Assembly (NCBI GenBank): GCA_012521405.1
Contig: JAAYMK010000050.1
Location: 1-64,000 of the forward strand
Length of the DNA: 64,000 nt
Source: Bacillota bacterium
Lineage (GTDB): Bacteria > Bacillota > Dethiobacteria > Dethiobacterales > Dethiobacteraceae
Direction: 5' to 3'
A program made the position numbers and the translations under genes. The notes beneath the pieces were generated by a model, which worked only from the letters and a program-made list of their open reading frames with translations, made no database searches and had not been told where the DNA came from. Below are positions 1-8,057 of the stretch, piece after piece (the stretch's first letter is position 1; every line of letters starts with the position of its first letter).

Positions 1-12
1 AATTACATCCAT
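1..12 (-). CDS. Possible start of a divergent gene, cut by the window edge
   Basis: On the minus strand an ATG (complement of 10-12) opens a frame reading M-D-V-I before the window ends. GGAGG lies six bases upstream and a second AGGAGG a little further up, both good ribosome-binding sites. Only four codons are visible, so the product is unknown. It would be transcribed divergently from leuA. The call rests on the start codon and Shine-Dalgarno alone. Confidence 0.3.
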
Positions 13-69
13 GAGGAACCTCCGCCTCCTTTTAGGGGGTATTCATTCTGCTAGAATGTGAGGTTCCTC
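13..69 (-). promoter_or_regulatory. Branched hairpin overlapping the RBS of the edge gene
   Basis: A perfect 10-bp inverted repeat (13-22 and 60-69) encloses two smaller hairpins, one at 25-39 (five pairs around a C-rich/G-rich stem) and one at 44-58 (6-bp stem, 3-nt loop). Read on the minus strand, its 3' arm contains the GAGG immediately upstream of the possible ATG at 12. It could act as a translational attenuator, or it could be only a terminator-like structure. Function is inferred. Confidence 0.35.
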
Positions 70-166
70 TTTCTATTTTAAATAGATTTTTCCTTCAAAA
101 ACCTATAGTAATTTTACACTAACCTACAGTACCATGAAAATGCCCTTAAAAAAGCAAAAAAAATGT

Positions 167-194
167 TTGACTTTTTGCGTTTTTTTGTTATGAT
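167..194 (+). promoter_or_regulatory. leuA promoter (sigma-A type)
   Basis: TTGACT at 167-172 and TATGAT at 189-194 are separated by 16 bases. This close match to the sigma-A consensus places the transcription start near 201, just ahead of the T-box leader. Confidence 0.75.
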
Positions 195-200
195 TAATAA

Positions 201-449
201 AAACATTTGGCAAAACGATGACAGGGATAAAGTAGAGAAAGCAGTAAGTGCAGAGAGCCGTCGGGTGGTGTGAGACGGTCTTACCTTCTCTTACGAGCTC
301 ACCCTGGAGTGCCAGCCGAAAGGAATCCGAGTAGACCTGGCCGTTACCCACGTTACGGGTTAAGAGTGGTTGTGCAGGCATAGTCATGCACAACTAATTA
401 GAGTGGTACCGCGGGATATCTTCGCCTCTAAAGGGGCGAAGTTTTTTTA
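201..449 (+). promoter_or_regulatory. Leucine T-box riboregulator of leuA
   Basis: The roughly 250-nt leader carries the T-box hallmarks. The conserved T-box sequence AGAGTGGTACCGCGGG lies at about 400-415 and pairs with the tRNA acceptor end in the antiterminator. A stem I region starts near 230. A specifier CTC (Leu) sits at 298-300 in the context GAG-CTC-ACC, directly before the GGAGTG segment. The competing intrinsic terminator follows at 420-449. Uncharged tRNA-Leu should stabilise the antiterminator and allow leuA transcription when leucine is scarce. The specifier was assigned from local context, not from a computed fold. Confidence 0.9.
420..449 (+). terminator. T-box-controlled intrinsic terminator
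   Basis: The stem CTTCGCC(TC)/(GG)GGCGAAG closes on a short loop and is followed by a seven-T run at 442-448. It lies directly after the T-box sequence and upstream of the leuA RBS. Confidence 0.85.
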
Positions 450-473
450 TTATAGCAAAAGGGAGGAAATAAA

Positions 474-2036
474 ATGTCGGAAAAAATCATGATCTTTGAT
501 TCTACGCTGCGTGACGGTGAACAAACGCCGGGTGCAAAGCTTAATCTAGAAGAAAAATTAAAAATAGCCAAACAGCTGGCCAAATTAAATGTGGATGTGA
601 TTGAATGCGGCTTTCCCGTTTCTTCCCCCGGTGATTTTAAAGCAGTACAAACCATTGCCAAGGAAGTTAAGGGTCCTGTCATTGCCGGTTTGGCCCGTGC
701 TTTAAAGGGTGATATAGATGCTTGCTGGGAAGCCATTAAATACGCCGAAAAACCCAGAATCCACGTTTTCCTGGCCTCCTCACCTATTCATATGAAATAT
801 AAACTGCGTAAGGATCCCGAGACGCTGTTGGAAATGGCTGTGGAAGCGGTAAAATATGCAAAGAGTAAGACATATGATGTGCAATATTCTTTGGAAGATG
901 CCACCCGCAGTGATTTAGACTATATGTGCCGTGTTATTGAAGCCGTAATTGATGCGGGCGCTACTGTAATTAACCTGCCGGATACTGTGGGTTATGCTGT
1001 TCCGGAGCAATATGGGGAAATGATTCGCAACATTATGAACCGTGTTCCCAATATTGACAAGGCCATTGTCAGTGTTCATTGTCATAATGATTTGGGCTTG
1101 GCGGTTATTAACTCCCTGACGGCCATTCAAAACGGGGCACGCCAAATAGAATGTAATATTAACGGTGTCGGTGAACGGGCCGGCAATGCCGCCTTAGAAG
1201 AAATTGTGATAGCCATGCTCATCCGCAAGGATTATTTTAAAGACTTCTATCACGAAGTTAATACCCGCGAGATTTATAAAACAAGCCGTTTAGTGTCCAG
1301 TTTAATGGGTATTCCCATCCCTGTAAATAAAGCCGTCATCGGTAAAAATGCCTTTACCCATTCCTCAGGTATACACCAAGACGGCATTCTCAAGAAAACG
1401 GAAACGTACGAAATTATCAATGCCGAATTAATTGGTGGCAAGGCAGGACAAATTAAACTCACTGCCCGTTCCGGACGTCATGCTGTACGGCATGAACTGG
1501 AACGTCTAGGCTTTGTCCTGGAGGAAGATGATTTTGCAGAATTTTACACTCGTTTTCTTGAACTGGCCGATAAGAAAAAAGAAGTTTACCCGCAGGATCT
1601 TGAAGCCCTAATGGCAGACCGCCTGGCCTATACTGCGCCTATTTACACTTTGGAATACCTGCAAACCACCAGCGGTTCTAACAGTATCCCGGCAGCTGTA
1701 GTCAAATTGAAAAAAGATGATGAAATCTTTATCCGGAGCGAAACAGGTGCCGGTCCCATTGACGCAGCTTATAATGCCATTGATAACATTACCGGAATTG
1801 AACCGCGTTTGGAAAAATATGATTTGCGGGCTGTAACGGAAGGCCGCGATGCTTTGGGCGAAGTTACCATCCTCCTGGAGTATCAAGATAAAACTATTGT
1901 CGGACGCGGAACTTCCACTGATATTGTAGAAGCATCCGTACGGGCATATTTAAACGGTGTTAATAAGCTTTTGACGATGAAAGCCAACGGTACTTTGCAG
2001 AATCTTAAAGTACAAAGCGAAGAGGAAAAGAATTAA
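474..2036 (+). CDS. leuA: 2-isopropylmalate synthase
   Basis: Condenses acetyl-CoA with 2-oxoisovalerate to 2-isopropylmalate, the first committed step of leucine synthesis, in the cytoplasm. The 520-residue protein opens with the family signature FDSTLRDGEQTPG. It has the metal-binding HCHNDLGLAV motif (about residue 203), the NGVGERAGN loop (about 230) and a C-terminal LeuA allosteric domain (about 390-510) that binds leucine for feedback inhibition. Length is normal for the family. The ATG follows GGAGGAA at an ideal distance. It is the only leucine gene here: a terminator follows directly, so leuB, leuC and leuD must lie elsewhere. Control is by the Leu T-box upstream. The strong LeuA-specific sequence makes citramalate or homocitrate synthase unlikely. 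Confidence 0.95.
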   Translation: MSEKIMIFDSTLRDGEQTPGAKLNLEEKLKIAKQLAKLNVDVIECGFPVSSPGDFKAVQTIAKEVKGPVIAGLARALKGDIDACWEAIKYAEKPRIHVFLASSPIHMKYKLRKDPETLLEMAVEAVKYAKSKTYDVQYSLEDATRSDLDYMCRVIEAVIDAGATVINLPDTVGYAVPEQYGEMIRNIMNRVPNIDKAIVSVHCHNDLGLAVINSLTAIQNGARQIECNINGVGERAGNAALEEIVIAMLIRKDYFKDFYHEVNTREIYKTSRLVSSLMGIPIPVNKAVIGKNAFTHSSGIHQDGILKKTETYEIINAELIGGKAGQIKLTARSGRHAVRHELERLGFVLEEDDFAEFYTRFLELADKKKEVYPQDLEALMADRLAYTAPIYTLEYLQTTSGSNSIPAAVVKLKKDDEIFIRSETGAGPIDAAYNAIDNITGIEPRLEKYDLRAVTEGRDALGEVTILLEYQDKTIVGRGTSTDIVEASVRAYLNGVNKLLTMKANGTLQNLKVQSEEEKN

Positions 2037-2040
2037 AAAT

Positions 2041-2068
2041 AAACCGGCTGCTTCACGCAGCCGGTTTA
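2041..2068. terminator. Bidirectional terminator between leuA and the convergent small gene
   Basis: An 11-bp perfect stem (AAACCGGCTGC / GCAGCCGGTTT) with a short loop is flanked by A-rich sequence on the left and T-rich sequence on the right. It can end leuA transcripts and also overlaps the stop codon of the small minus-strand gene. Confidence 0.8.
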
Positions 2069-2212
2069 TTTATCGGCTTCATCCCAAGATGTCTCTGATT
2101 CTTCCTTACTTTCCACCGGTTTTGGTTGTAAAGGGAAGAAATCAACCAGCGGATATTTTGCAATTTCATCATGAAAGATTTCCTGGCGATGCCAAGGTAA
2201 ATTGTCTGACAT
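2066..2212 (-). CDS. Small hypothetical protein, 48 aa
   Basis: An open frame of 48 codons runs from ATG (complement of 2210-2212) to TAA inside the leuA terminator stem. The product begins MSDNLPWHRQEIF and ends in an acidic tail (ESETSWDEADK); it has no membrane segment or known motif that I recognise. A weak Shine-Dalgarno (GGGA, seven bases upstream) precedes it. It lies 51 bases downstream of the yneA-like gene in the same direction, so it is probably co-transcribed and SOS-induced. Codon use looks like that of neighbouring genes. No homology could be tested. Confidence 0.5.
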   Translation of the reverse strand: MSDNLPWHRQEIFHDEIAKYPLVDFFPLQPKPVESKEESETSWDEADK

Positions 2213-2263
2213 CACTCTATCCCGCCCTTTTTGCTCATAGCTTAGCCAGGGGTGGAAAGATTA

Positions 2264-2578
2264 TTAGGGCAGTTTTAGGGTTTGGCCAGGGTAAATCACT
2301 GAATGTGACAAATCATTAACTTCCCGGATTTGCTCGATATAGGAACGTAAATCCTGATTGTCTGGTGCATATTTTTGTGCCAATGACCATAATGTATCAC
2401 CGCCGGAAACTACCACTGTTTGCAGGGTTTGCCTTTCTCCGCGCGCAATACTACCCTCACTGACGTCGATTAAAAGCATAAAGCACCAAGCAATGAGAAA
2501 AATTAAAGCTTTAGCCAGGCGTTGCCGTTTTTGCCGGCGCTTGCTTTTATTGTATGTTAAGGCGGCCAAAGTTTTCAT
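2264..2578 (-). CDS. yneA: YneA-like SOS cell-division inhibitor (LysM protein)
   Basis: The predicted 104-residue protein has a short cytoplasmic N-terminus, one membrane segment (about 22-40, ALIFLIAWCFMLLIDV) and a LysM domain (about 55-104, beginning VVSGGDTLWSLAQKYA and ending YPGQTLKLP). This matches YneA, the membrane-anchored division suppressor induced by DNA damage in Bacillus. The position supports the call: it is divergent from lexA, as in Bacillus, and its promoter carries SOS boxes. The chosen ATG (complement of 2576-2578) has AGGAG four bases upstream and GGAGG further up. An in-frame ATG at 2602 would add eight residues but lacks a good RBS. LysM proteins are diverse, so the name rests largely on context. 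Confidence 0.8.
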   Translation of the reverse strand: MKTLAALTYNKSKRRQKRQRLAKALIFLIAWCFMLLIDVSEGSIARGERQTLQTVVVSGGDTLWSLAQKYAPDNQDLRSYIEQIREVNDLSHSVIYPGQTLKLP

Positions 2579-2595
2579 TATACTCCTGCTACCTC

Positions 2596-2609
2596 CAAAC
2601 ATTTGTTTG
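2596..2609. promoter_or_regulatory. SOS box (LexA operator) 1, CAAACATTTGTTTG
   Basis: A perfect palindrome related to the Bacillus LexA consensus CGAAC-N4-GTTCG, with both outer half-sites in the variant form CAAAC/GTTTG. It lies just downstream of the yneA promoter, close to the transcript start. Confidence 0.6.
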
Positions 2610-2618
2610 CCTGGTTAT

Positions 2619-2647
2619 ACCATAACACGAACAAATGTTTGTGTCAA
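2619..2647 (-). promoter_or_regulatory. yneA promoter
   Basis: On the minus strand a perfect TTGACA (complement of 2642-2647) is followed after 17 bases by TATGGT (complement of 2619-2624). SOS box 2 fills the spacer, the classic place for repression. Confidence 0.7.
2628..2641. promoter_or_regulatory. SOS box 2, CGAACAAATGTTTG
   Basis: Matches the Bacillus-type LexA operator (CGAAC, four-base spacer, GTTYG). It sits between the -35 and -10 of the yneA promoter. Confidence 0.85.
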
Positions 2648-2666
2648 GAGTTTTTTGGAAAAAACA

Positions 2667-2680
2667 CGAACGGTTGTTTG
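2667..2680. promoter_or_regulatory. SOS box 3, CGAACGGTTGTTTG
   Basis: LexA-type operator overlapping the -35 of the lexA promoter, which fits autorepression of lexA. Confidence 0.8.
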
Positions 2681-2706
2681 CCTTATGGATAATTTTGTGC
2701 TAAAAT
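2678..2706 (+). promoter_or_regulatory. lexA promoter
   Basis: TTGCCT at 2678-2683, a 17-base spacer and TAAAAT at 2701-2706. The -35 overlaps SOS box 3. Confidence 0.65.
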
Positions 2707-2728
2707 AAAAGAAAGCGAGGTGCTGCAG

Positions 2729-3343
2729 GTGGATGATTTAACGCCCAGGCAAAGGCAAATTCTTGAGTATATAAGACGTGAAGTAAAATTGAAAAACTAC
2801 CCACCGTCCGTACGGGAGATCGGTGAAGCTGTTGGCCTTTCCTCCAGCTCCACTGTCCATGCTCATCTGGCTAAACTGGAGGAAAAAGGTTTTATTCGCC
2901 GTGACCCCTCAAAACCAAGGGCCATTGAGTTGCTCCAGGAAGAGCCGGAAACTTTTTTTGTTCCGGAAGTTATACAAGTGCCCATTGTGGGACAAGTTAC
3001 GGCCGGGCAACCTATTTTGGCGGAAGAAAACATTGAAGATTATTTTCCTCTACCTAAAATGATGGTTCATGGCGACAATGTTTTTATGCTGCAAGTCCGC
3101 GGTGACAGTATGATCAATGCCGGGATCTTGGACGGAGACTATGTCATTGTGCGCCAGCAATACCAGGCTAATAACGGTGAAATTGTGGTGGCTATGCTGG
3201 ACGGTGAGGCTACTGTTAAACGTTTCTATAAAGCGGAAGATCATGTTGTCCTCAAACCGGAGAACGATTTGTATGAACCGATCCGTTCTCCTGAGGTTCG
3301 TATAATCGGCAAAGTAATCGGTGTTTTTCGTAGCATTAACTAA
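2729..3343 (+). CDS. lexA: LexA SOS repressor
   Basis: Represses DNA-damage genes and self-cleaves when activated RecA filaments form. The N-terminal winged-helix domain begins [14 protein letters not shown], with the helix-turn-helix around [12 protein letters not shown]. The cleavage bond is the Ala-Gly in QVTAGQPI (about 90-97). The S24 peptidase domain carries the Ser of RGDSM (about 127) and the Lys of ATVKRF (about 164). The GTG at 2729 is preferred because GAGG lies eight bases upstream; a GTG at 2720 would add three residues but overlaps that site. Length (204 aa) is typical. Three SOS boxes lie upstream, and others precede dinB, recA and ruvC in this window. Confidence 0.96.
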   Translation: MDDLTPRQRQILEYIRREVKLKNYPPSVREIGEAVGLSSSSTVHAHLAKLEEKGFIRRDPSKPRAIELLQEEPETFFVPEVIQVPIVGQVTAGQPILAEENIEDYFPLPKMMVHGDNVFMLQVRGDSMINAGILDGDYVIVRQQYQANNGEIVVAMLDGEATVKRFYKAEDHVVLKPENDLYEPIRSPEVRIIGKVIGVFRSIN

Positions 3344-3384
3344 CTTTTATTACAGCTGTTAGTAATAAAATTTCTTCATCATGC

Positions 3385-3418
3385 AAAAACCGGTAGACTA
3401 ACGTTTACCGGTTTTTTT
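3385..3418. terminator. Shared terminator of lexA and nth
   Basis: A stem built on AAAACCGGTA / TACCGGTTTT is followed by a T run on the plus strand and preceded by an A run. It serves the convergent lexA and nth genes and overlaps the nth stop codon at 3398. Confidence 0.75.
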
Positions 3419-4081
3419 CGTTTTATCTTCCTGTGGAGCCTTTTTAGCTTCATAACGGCAGTATTCATAAATGGGGCAAATGTGACATTTGGGGCTGCGG
3501 GCCGTACAAATATAGCGACCGTGTAAAATTAGCCAATGATGGGCTTTTGACCAGATTGCTTGTGGGATAATTTGTGTAAGCTGCTTTTCTGTCTCCAGGG
3601 GATTTTTTGCCGCAGCAAGCCCAGTGCGATTGGCCACTCGAAAAACATGAGTATCAACTGCCAAAGCCGGAATGCCAAAGGCATTGGCCAAAATAACATT
3701 TGCCGTTTTGCGGCCGATACCGGGAAGGCTTTCCAGCTCTTCTCGGGTTTTGGGTACTTGGCCGCCAAATTTCTCTAAAATGATCTGTGCCGTTGCCACC
3801 AGGTTTTTACTTTTAGTGCGATACAAACCTAAAGTTTTGATTTTTTTCGCCAGCTCTTCAGGTGTCAGTGCTGCCATCTCTTCCGGCCCCGGGTATTCAA
3901 GAAACAGTTTTTTGGTAACTTTATTAACCTGCTTATCTGTAGATTGGGCGGATAAGACAGTGGCAACAAGCAACTGCCACGGAGTCGCAAAAACGAGTTC
4001 CGTGGCCGGATGAGGATTTTTACGTGCTAAAATCTGCAGAATTTTTTGTGCCTGTTTTTTTCTAGCTTCCACTTGCTTCAT
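3398..4081 (-). CDS. nth: Endonuclease III (DNA glycosylase/AP lyase)
   Basis: Base-excision repair enzyme that removes oxidised pyrimidines and cleaves the abasic site. The 227-residue protein has the helix-hairpin-helix [10 protein letters not shown] with the catalytic Lys (about 125), the catalytic Asp in VDTHVFRV (about 142) and the iron-sulfur cluster pattern C-x6-C-x2-C-x5-C near the C-terminus (starting at the Cys of ICTARSP). The start ATG lies inside the 3' end of copA, a 20-base overlap, so the two are probably translationally coupled although their functions are unrelated. The C-terminus is basic (KTKKTGKR). Confidence 0.95.
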   Translation of the reverse strand: MKQVEARKKQAQKILQILARKNPHPATELVFATPWQLLVATVLSAQSTDKQVNKVTKKLFLEYPGPEEMAALTPEELAKKIKTLGLYRTKSKNLVATAQIILEKFGGQVPKTREELESLPGIGRKTANVILANAFGIPALAVDTHVFRVANRTGLAAAKNPLETEKQLTQIIPQAIWSKAHHWLILHGRYICTARSPKCHICPIYEYCRYEAKKAPQEDKTKKTGKR

Positions 4082-6506
4082 TCCCGGACTTTAATTTTTG
4101 GCGACGTAAGCGCAATGAATTCAACAATACTGAGATTGAAGACATGGCCATGGCCAAGGCTGCGATGGCCGGACTTAAACGTCCGGAAGCCGCAATGGGT
4201 ATAGCGAGAATATTATAACCGAATGCCCAGAAGAGATTTTGCCGAATAATTTTGAATGTGGCTCTTGCAAGCTCAATGGCAGTGACAACGGCTGTGAGCT
4301 CCCCGCGAATTAAGGTAATATCGGAAGTTTCAATGGCAATGTCTGTACCGGTACCTATGGCTATCCCCACATTGGCTTGCGCCAGGGCCGGCGCATCATT
4401 TATGCCGTCGCCCACCATGGCAACCACTAAACCTTCTTCCTGTAAACGTCTTACTTCAGCTTCCTTTTGGTCGGGTAGTACTTGTGCCAAGACACGATTA
4501 ATTCCCACTTGTTCCGCAATGGCTTTGGCAGTGCGTTCATTGTCTCCCGTTAACATGGCAGTGGTAAAACCAAGTTCTTTCAAACGGGTAATGGCGGCTT
4601 TACTGTCTGCTTTTACGGTGTCAGCCACGGCAATAATACCGGCAAGTTTCCCTGCCACGGCCACAAACATTACTGTTTTTCCTTCCTTTTCCAGTTGTTG
4701 TACTTGCTCTTCCAGCGGGCTGACTTCAATTTTATGTCTCACCATTAATTTACGGTTGCCCATGACAAGTTTTTGTCCGGCAATGACTGCTTCAATCCCA
4801 TGGCCTGGTATGGCGGCAAAATCTTTTGCTTGTGCTATTTCAAGTTTACGCTCTTGGGCTGCCGCAACTATTGCCTGTCCTAAGGGATGTTCCGAACCGG
4901 TTTCACCGCCGGCGGCCATAGTTAACAGCTTCTCCTCTGTAAAGCCAGCTTGAGGAATAATGTCAGTCACGGCAGGTTCCCCTTTAGTAATGGTACCTGT
5001 TTTATCAAAGATAATGGTATTAACATCCAGCATTGTTTGCAAACTGGCGGCATCTTTAATGAGGATGCCATTTTCTGCACCTAAACCGGTGCCCACCATA
5101 ATGGCGGTAGGAGTGGCCAATCCCAAAGCGCAGGGGCAGGCAATAACCAAAACGGCGGTGGCGGCAAAGGCGGCCCGGGTGAGACTGTCTATCCCTCCCC
5201 ATGCCAACCAGGCGATAAAGGTGGAAATGGCAATGACAACTACTACAGGAACAAAATAGCCGGTTACTTTATCTGCCAACTCCTGAATGGGCGCTTTAGA
5301 GCCTTGCGCTTCCTCCACCATGCGGATAATTTGTGCCAAAAAGGTGTCTTTACCCACTTTTGTGGCTTTAAATTTAATCATGCCGTTTTTGTTAATGGTG
5401 GCTCCCACCACCGGATCGCCCACAGTTTTCTCCACCGGAATACTTTCACCGGTAACCATGGATTCATCTATGGTAGTATAACCTTCAATAATTTCACCGT
5501 CAACAGGGATTTTTTCTCCGGGGCGAACAACCAGGATATCGCCGACCAGCACACGTTCTACGGGAATTTCCCGCTCCTGACCGTCAACAACAATGCGTGC
5601 CGTTTTGGCACCTAATTCCAGTAATTTGCGAATGGCACTGGAGGTTTTACTTTTGGCAATGGCTTCCAGATAACGGCCTAAAAGATGAAAGGCCATAATC
5701 ATACCGGAAATTCCCATAAAAGATATAGTATTGGGAATAAAAAATGCAGCAATTCCCCAGGCATAAGCACTCAATGTGCCTAGAGAGATTAAGACATCCA
5801 TGTTGGCACTGCCGTGGCGTATAGAGCGCCATGCGCCCTGGTGTGTGGGCAAGCCGGCCCAAAAGACTATAGGCGTGGCCGCCACCAGCATAATCCAATC
5901 ATGATAAGGGACGTGTATCTGGAAGCGGTAGTCTAAAAACATGAGAGTTTCTGTTACCAGGGTAATGGCTAAGACAAGAAACAAAGTTCTTTTGCGGGCG
6001 GCCAGTTCCGCTTTTTCGCGTTCCTCGCCGGCATCGCCAATATTTGTTTCCGAATTTTTTTCGGCGGCAACTCCGTAACCCAAATCTTCAATGGCGCGTA
6101 TTATTTCTTCTTTGCTAATGAGCGCATTGTCGTAGGTAATGGTGGCCTTTTCTGCGGCAAGATTGACCACAACTTCGCTGACTCCTGTTTTTTTCTTTAA
6201 ACCCCTTTCAATGGCAGCGGCGCAGGCGGCACAGGACATGCCGGTCACGGATAAAGTGAGTTTATTGCTTGGTGCTGCAGGTTCATCCAGCACTTCATAC
6301 CCTAAATCTTCAATGGTTCTGCCGATCTCGGCTAGGGAAATTTGCTCCAGGTTGTACTGTACTGTTACTTTTTCCGTAGCCAGGTTCACCGCTGCTTCCG
6401 CCACACCTGTTTTTTTCAGTAGGCCTCTTTCAATGGCGGCAGCACATGCTGCACAGGACATACCGCCAACTTTTAATGTTGCTTTAACTAATGCTTTTTC
6501 TGCCAT
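4062..6506 (-). CDS. copA: Copper-exporting P-type ATPase
   Basis: P1B-type ATPase that pumps Cu(I) out of the cytoplasm. The 814-residue protein has two tandem heavy-metal-binding domains, each with GMSCAAC (about 14-20 and 88-94), then membrane helices. The ion-binding ACPCALG motif (about 455), the phosphorylation motif DKTGT (about 500), the TGDN nucleotide-domain motif and GDGINDAP (about 695) follow in order. The CPC motif and the paired CxxC domains favour copper over zinc or cadmium. The ATG follows GAGGTG. The C-rich/G-rich palindrome at the predicted transcript start suggests a CsoR-type copper-responsive repressor, but neither csoR nor a copZ chaperone gene is in this window. nth lies downstream with overlapping ends. 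Confidence 0.95.
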   Translation of the reverse strand: MAEKALVKATLKVGGMSCAACAAAIERGLLKKTGVAEAAVNLATEKVTVQYNLEQISLAEIGRTIEDLGYEVLDEPAAPSNKLTLSVTGMSCAACAAAIERGLKKKTGVSEVVVNLAAEKATITYDNALISKEEIIRAIEDLGYGVAAEKNSETNIGDAGEEREKAELAARKRTLFLVLAITLVTETLMFLDYRFQIHVPYHDWIMLVAATPIVFWAGLPTHQGAWRSIRHGSANMDVLISLGTLSAYAWGIAAFFIPNTISFMGISGMIMAFHLLGRYLEAIAKSKTSSAIRKLLELGAKTARIVVDGQEREIPVERVLVGDILVVRPGEKIPVDGEIIEGYTTIDESMVTGESIPVEKTVGDPVVGATINKNGMIKFKATKVGKDTFLAQIIRMVEEAQGSKAPIQELADKVTGYFVPVVVVIAISTFIAWLAWGGIDSLTRAAFAATAVLVIACPCALGLATPTAIMVGTGLGAENGILIKDAASLQTMLDVNTIIFDKTGTITKGEPAVTDIIPQAGFTEEKLLTMAAGGETGSEHPLGQAIVAAAQERKLEIAQAKDFAAIPGHGIEAVIAGQKLVMGNRKLMVRHKIEVSPLEEQVQQLEKEGKTVMFVAVAGKLAGIIAVADTVKADSKAAITRLKELGFTTAMLTGDNERTAKAIAEQVGINRVLAQVLPDQKEAEVRRLQEEGLVVAMVGDGINDAPALAQANVGIAIGTGTDIAIETSDITLIRGELTAVVTAIELARATFKIIRQNLFWAFGYNILAIPIAASGRLSPAIAALAMAMSSISVLLNSLRLRRQKLKSGNEASGS

Positions 6507-6524
6507 GCTCTACACCTCTCAACA

Positions 6525-6545
6525 ACCCCCTCCCATGGGGGGTGG
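6525..6545. promoter_or_regulatory. Candidate copper-responsive operator upstream of copA
   Basis: A near-palindrome of C and G runs around CATG (CCCCCTCCCATGGGGGG) lies between the -10 and the RBS of copA, right over the predicted transcript start. CsoR-family repressors bind this kind of C-run/G-run pseudo-palindrome. The assignment is by resemblance and context. Confidence 0.5.
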
Positions 6546-6553
6546 ATACTTAC

Positions 6554-6582
6554 AAAGTAACATGAATCTAGTTTTCTGTCAA
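6554..6582 (-). promoter_or_regulatory. copA promoter
   Basis: On the minus strand TTGACA (complement of 6577-6582), a 17-base spacer and TACTTT (complement of 6554-6559). The operator candidate lies immediately downstream. Confidence 0.6.
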
Positions 6583-6595
6583 TTAGTTTTCACAG

Positions 6596-6622
6596 AAAAA
6601 CCCGCTTTAGTAGGCGGGTTTA
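6596..6622 (-). terminator. glnA terminator
   Basis: On the minus strand the stem AAACCCGC / GCGGGTTT with a short loop is followed by a run of T (complement of 6596-6600). It lies just downstream of the glnA stop codon. Confidence 0.75.
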
Positions 6623-6637
6623 AGAAAAACTTAATTT

Positions 6638-7969
6638 TTAATAAATTGTTAGATAAGAATCCAATTCCCACTGGTGAACTTGCTTGCAATAGCGTGTCCA
6701 CTCAATTTTTTTCGCGCTCATGAAGCTGTTATAGAGGTGTTCTCCCAATGTTTCTTTCATCAGTGTATTTTTTGCCAGTTCCTCCAGCGCTTCCCCCAAA
6801 TTTTTGGGCAACATTTCTATGCCTAAGGCTTCTCTTTCTTCCTCGGTCAGGTCATAAATATTTTGATCTACAGGCGGCGGCGGTTCAATTTTATTTTTAA
6901 TTCCGTCCAAACCGGCTGCCAAAGTTACCGCCAGCGCCAAATACGGGTTACAGGAGGGGTCTGGATTGCGCAATTCTATACGGGTACCGTCACCGCGCCG
7001 GGCCGGGATGCGGATAAGGGGACTGCGGTTTTGTTCGCTCCAGGCTATGTACACAGGCGCTTCATAACCGGGTACCAGGCGTTTATAAGAATTGACCAGA
7101 GGGTTGGTGATGGCACAAAAACCTTTAACATGTTTTAAAATTCCTCCGATATAATAGCGGGCAATCTGGGAAAGTTGTGAGGGTGCGTTTGGATCGTAGA
7201 AAGCATTTTTGCCGTTTTTAAATAAGGACTGATGTGTATGCATACCGGAACCGGCAACATCGGTAATTGGTTTAGGCATAAAGGTGGCATGCAGGTTATG
7301 ACGCATGGCAATGGTCCGCACCACCAGTTTAAAAGTGGCAATATTATCTGCCGTGGTTAAAGCATCTGCATATTTGAAGGCGATTTCATGCTGTCCTGGT
7401 GCCACTTCATGGTGTGAAGCTTCTACTTCAAAACCCATTTCCTGAAGTGTTAAAACCATATCGCGGCGTGCCGATTCCCCTAAATCCACCGGCATTAAAT
7501 CAAAATAGCTGGCACGATCATGTGTCTTAGTTGTTGCTTTGCCCTGCTCATCCTTTAAAAACAAGAAAAACTCCGCTTCGGGACCTGCATTCATTGTATA
7601 GCCCATTTCTGCCGCCTGGGCTAACACCCGTTTTAAAATGTTACGGGGGCAGCCGGCAAAGGGCGATCCGTCAGGATTATAAATATCACAAATAAGGCGG
7701 GCTTCAGCTACCCCGCCGTGAGAATTCCAGGGAAATACTGTAAAGGTATTAATGTCCGGACGCAGGTACATATCCGATTCCTCAATGCGAACAAAACCTT
7801 CAATGGAGGAACCGTCAAACATTAATTCCCCGTCAAGGGCTTTATTCAATTGTTCTACCGGGATAGCCACGTTTTTGGGAATGCCAAAAATATCCACAAA
7901 TTGCAGGCGGATAAATTTAATTTTTAATTCTTTCACAAAATGTAGAATATCTTCCCTGGTATAAGTCAT
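6638..7969 (-). CDS. glnA: Glutamine synthetase, type I
   Basis: Makes glutamine from glutamate and ammonium with ATP, the main ammonium-assimilation step. The 443-residue length is typical of the Firmicutes GSI-alpha form. Landmarks are the N-terminal beta-grasp domain ending FDGSSIEGF (about 60), the NAGPEAEFF metal-ligand segment (about 130), HQSLF (about 258) and the glutamate-site segment [11 protein letters not shown] (about 330). Start is the ATG behind GAGAGGAAG; an upstream in-frame start lacks an RBS. In Bacillus the gene lies in ynbB-glnR-glnA, and here it follows ynbB directly with no glnR between. A promoter sits in the gap, so it may be transcribed separately. Confidence 0.96.
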   Translation of the reverse strand: MTYTREDILHFVKELKIKFIRLQFVDIFGIPKNVAIPVEQLNKALDGELMFDGSSIEGFVRIEESDMYLRPDINTFTVFPWNSHGGVAEARLICDIYNPDGSPFAGCPRNILKRVLAQAAEMGYTMNAGPEAEFFLFLKDEQGKATTKTHDRASYFDLMPVDLGESARRDMVLTLQEMGFEVEASHHEVAPGQHEIAFKYADALTTADNIATFKLVVRTIAMRHNLHATFMPKPITDVAGSGMHTHQSLFKNGKNAFYDPNAPSQLSQIARYYIGGILKHVKGFCAITNPLVNSYKRLVPGYEAPVYIAWSEQNRSPLIRIPARRGDGTRIELRNPDPSCNPYLALAVTLAAGLDGIKNKIEPPPPVDQNIYDLTEEEREALGIEMLPKNLGEALEELAKNTLMKETLGEHLYNSFMSAKKIEWTRYCKQVHQWELDSYLTIY

Positions 7970-8027
7970 AATCTTCCTCTCTTTTCTCCCTTTGAATTCA
8001 TCTTTTTTCACGCACAAATCTTACATG

Positions 8028-8057
8028 ATTATAAAGATATCTGTAGAAAGGTGTCAA
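8028..8057 (-). promoter_or_regulatory. glnA promoter
   Basis: On the minus strand TTGACA (complement of 8052-8057), 18 bases, then TATAAT (complement of 8028-8033). The -35 overlaps the stop codon of the upstream gene. No convincing GlnR box (TGTNA-N7-TNACA) was found. Confidence 0.7.

Noticed and set aside
124-393. Minus-strand open frame of 89 codons opposite the leuA leader
   Set aside because: It lies antisense to the T-box and promoter, which explain the sequence fully, and has no convincing RBS or protein-like composition.
2089-2319. Plus-strand open frame of 76 codons
   Set aside because: It is antisense to the 48-codon small gene and the yneA 3' end, has no RBS, and shows no recognisable protein.
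4252-6723. Several long plus-strand open frames opposite copA
   Set aside because: They are shadows of copA codon bias; copA is complete with all its motifs on the minus strand.
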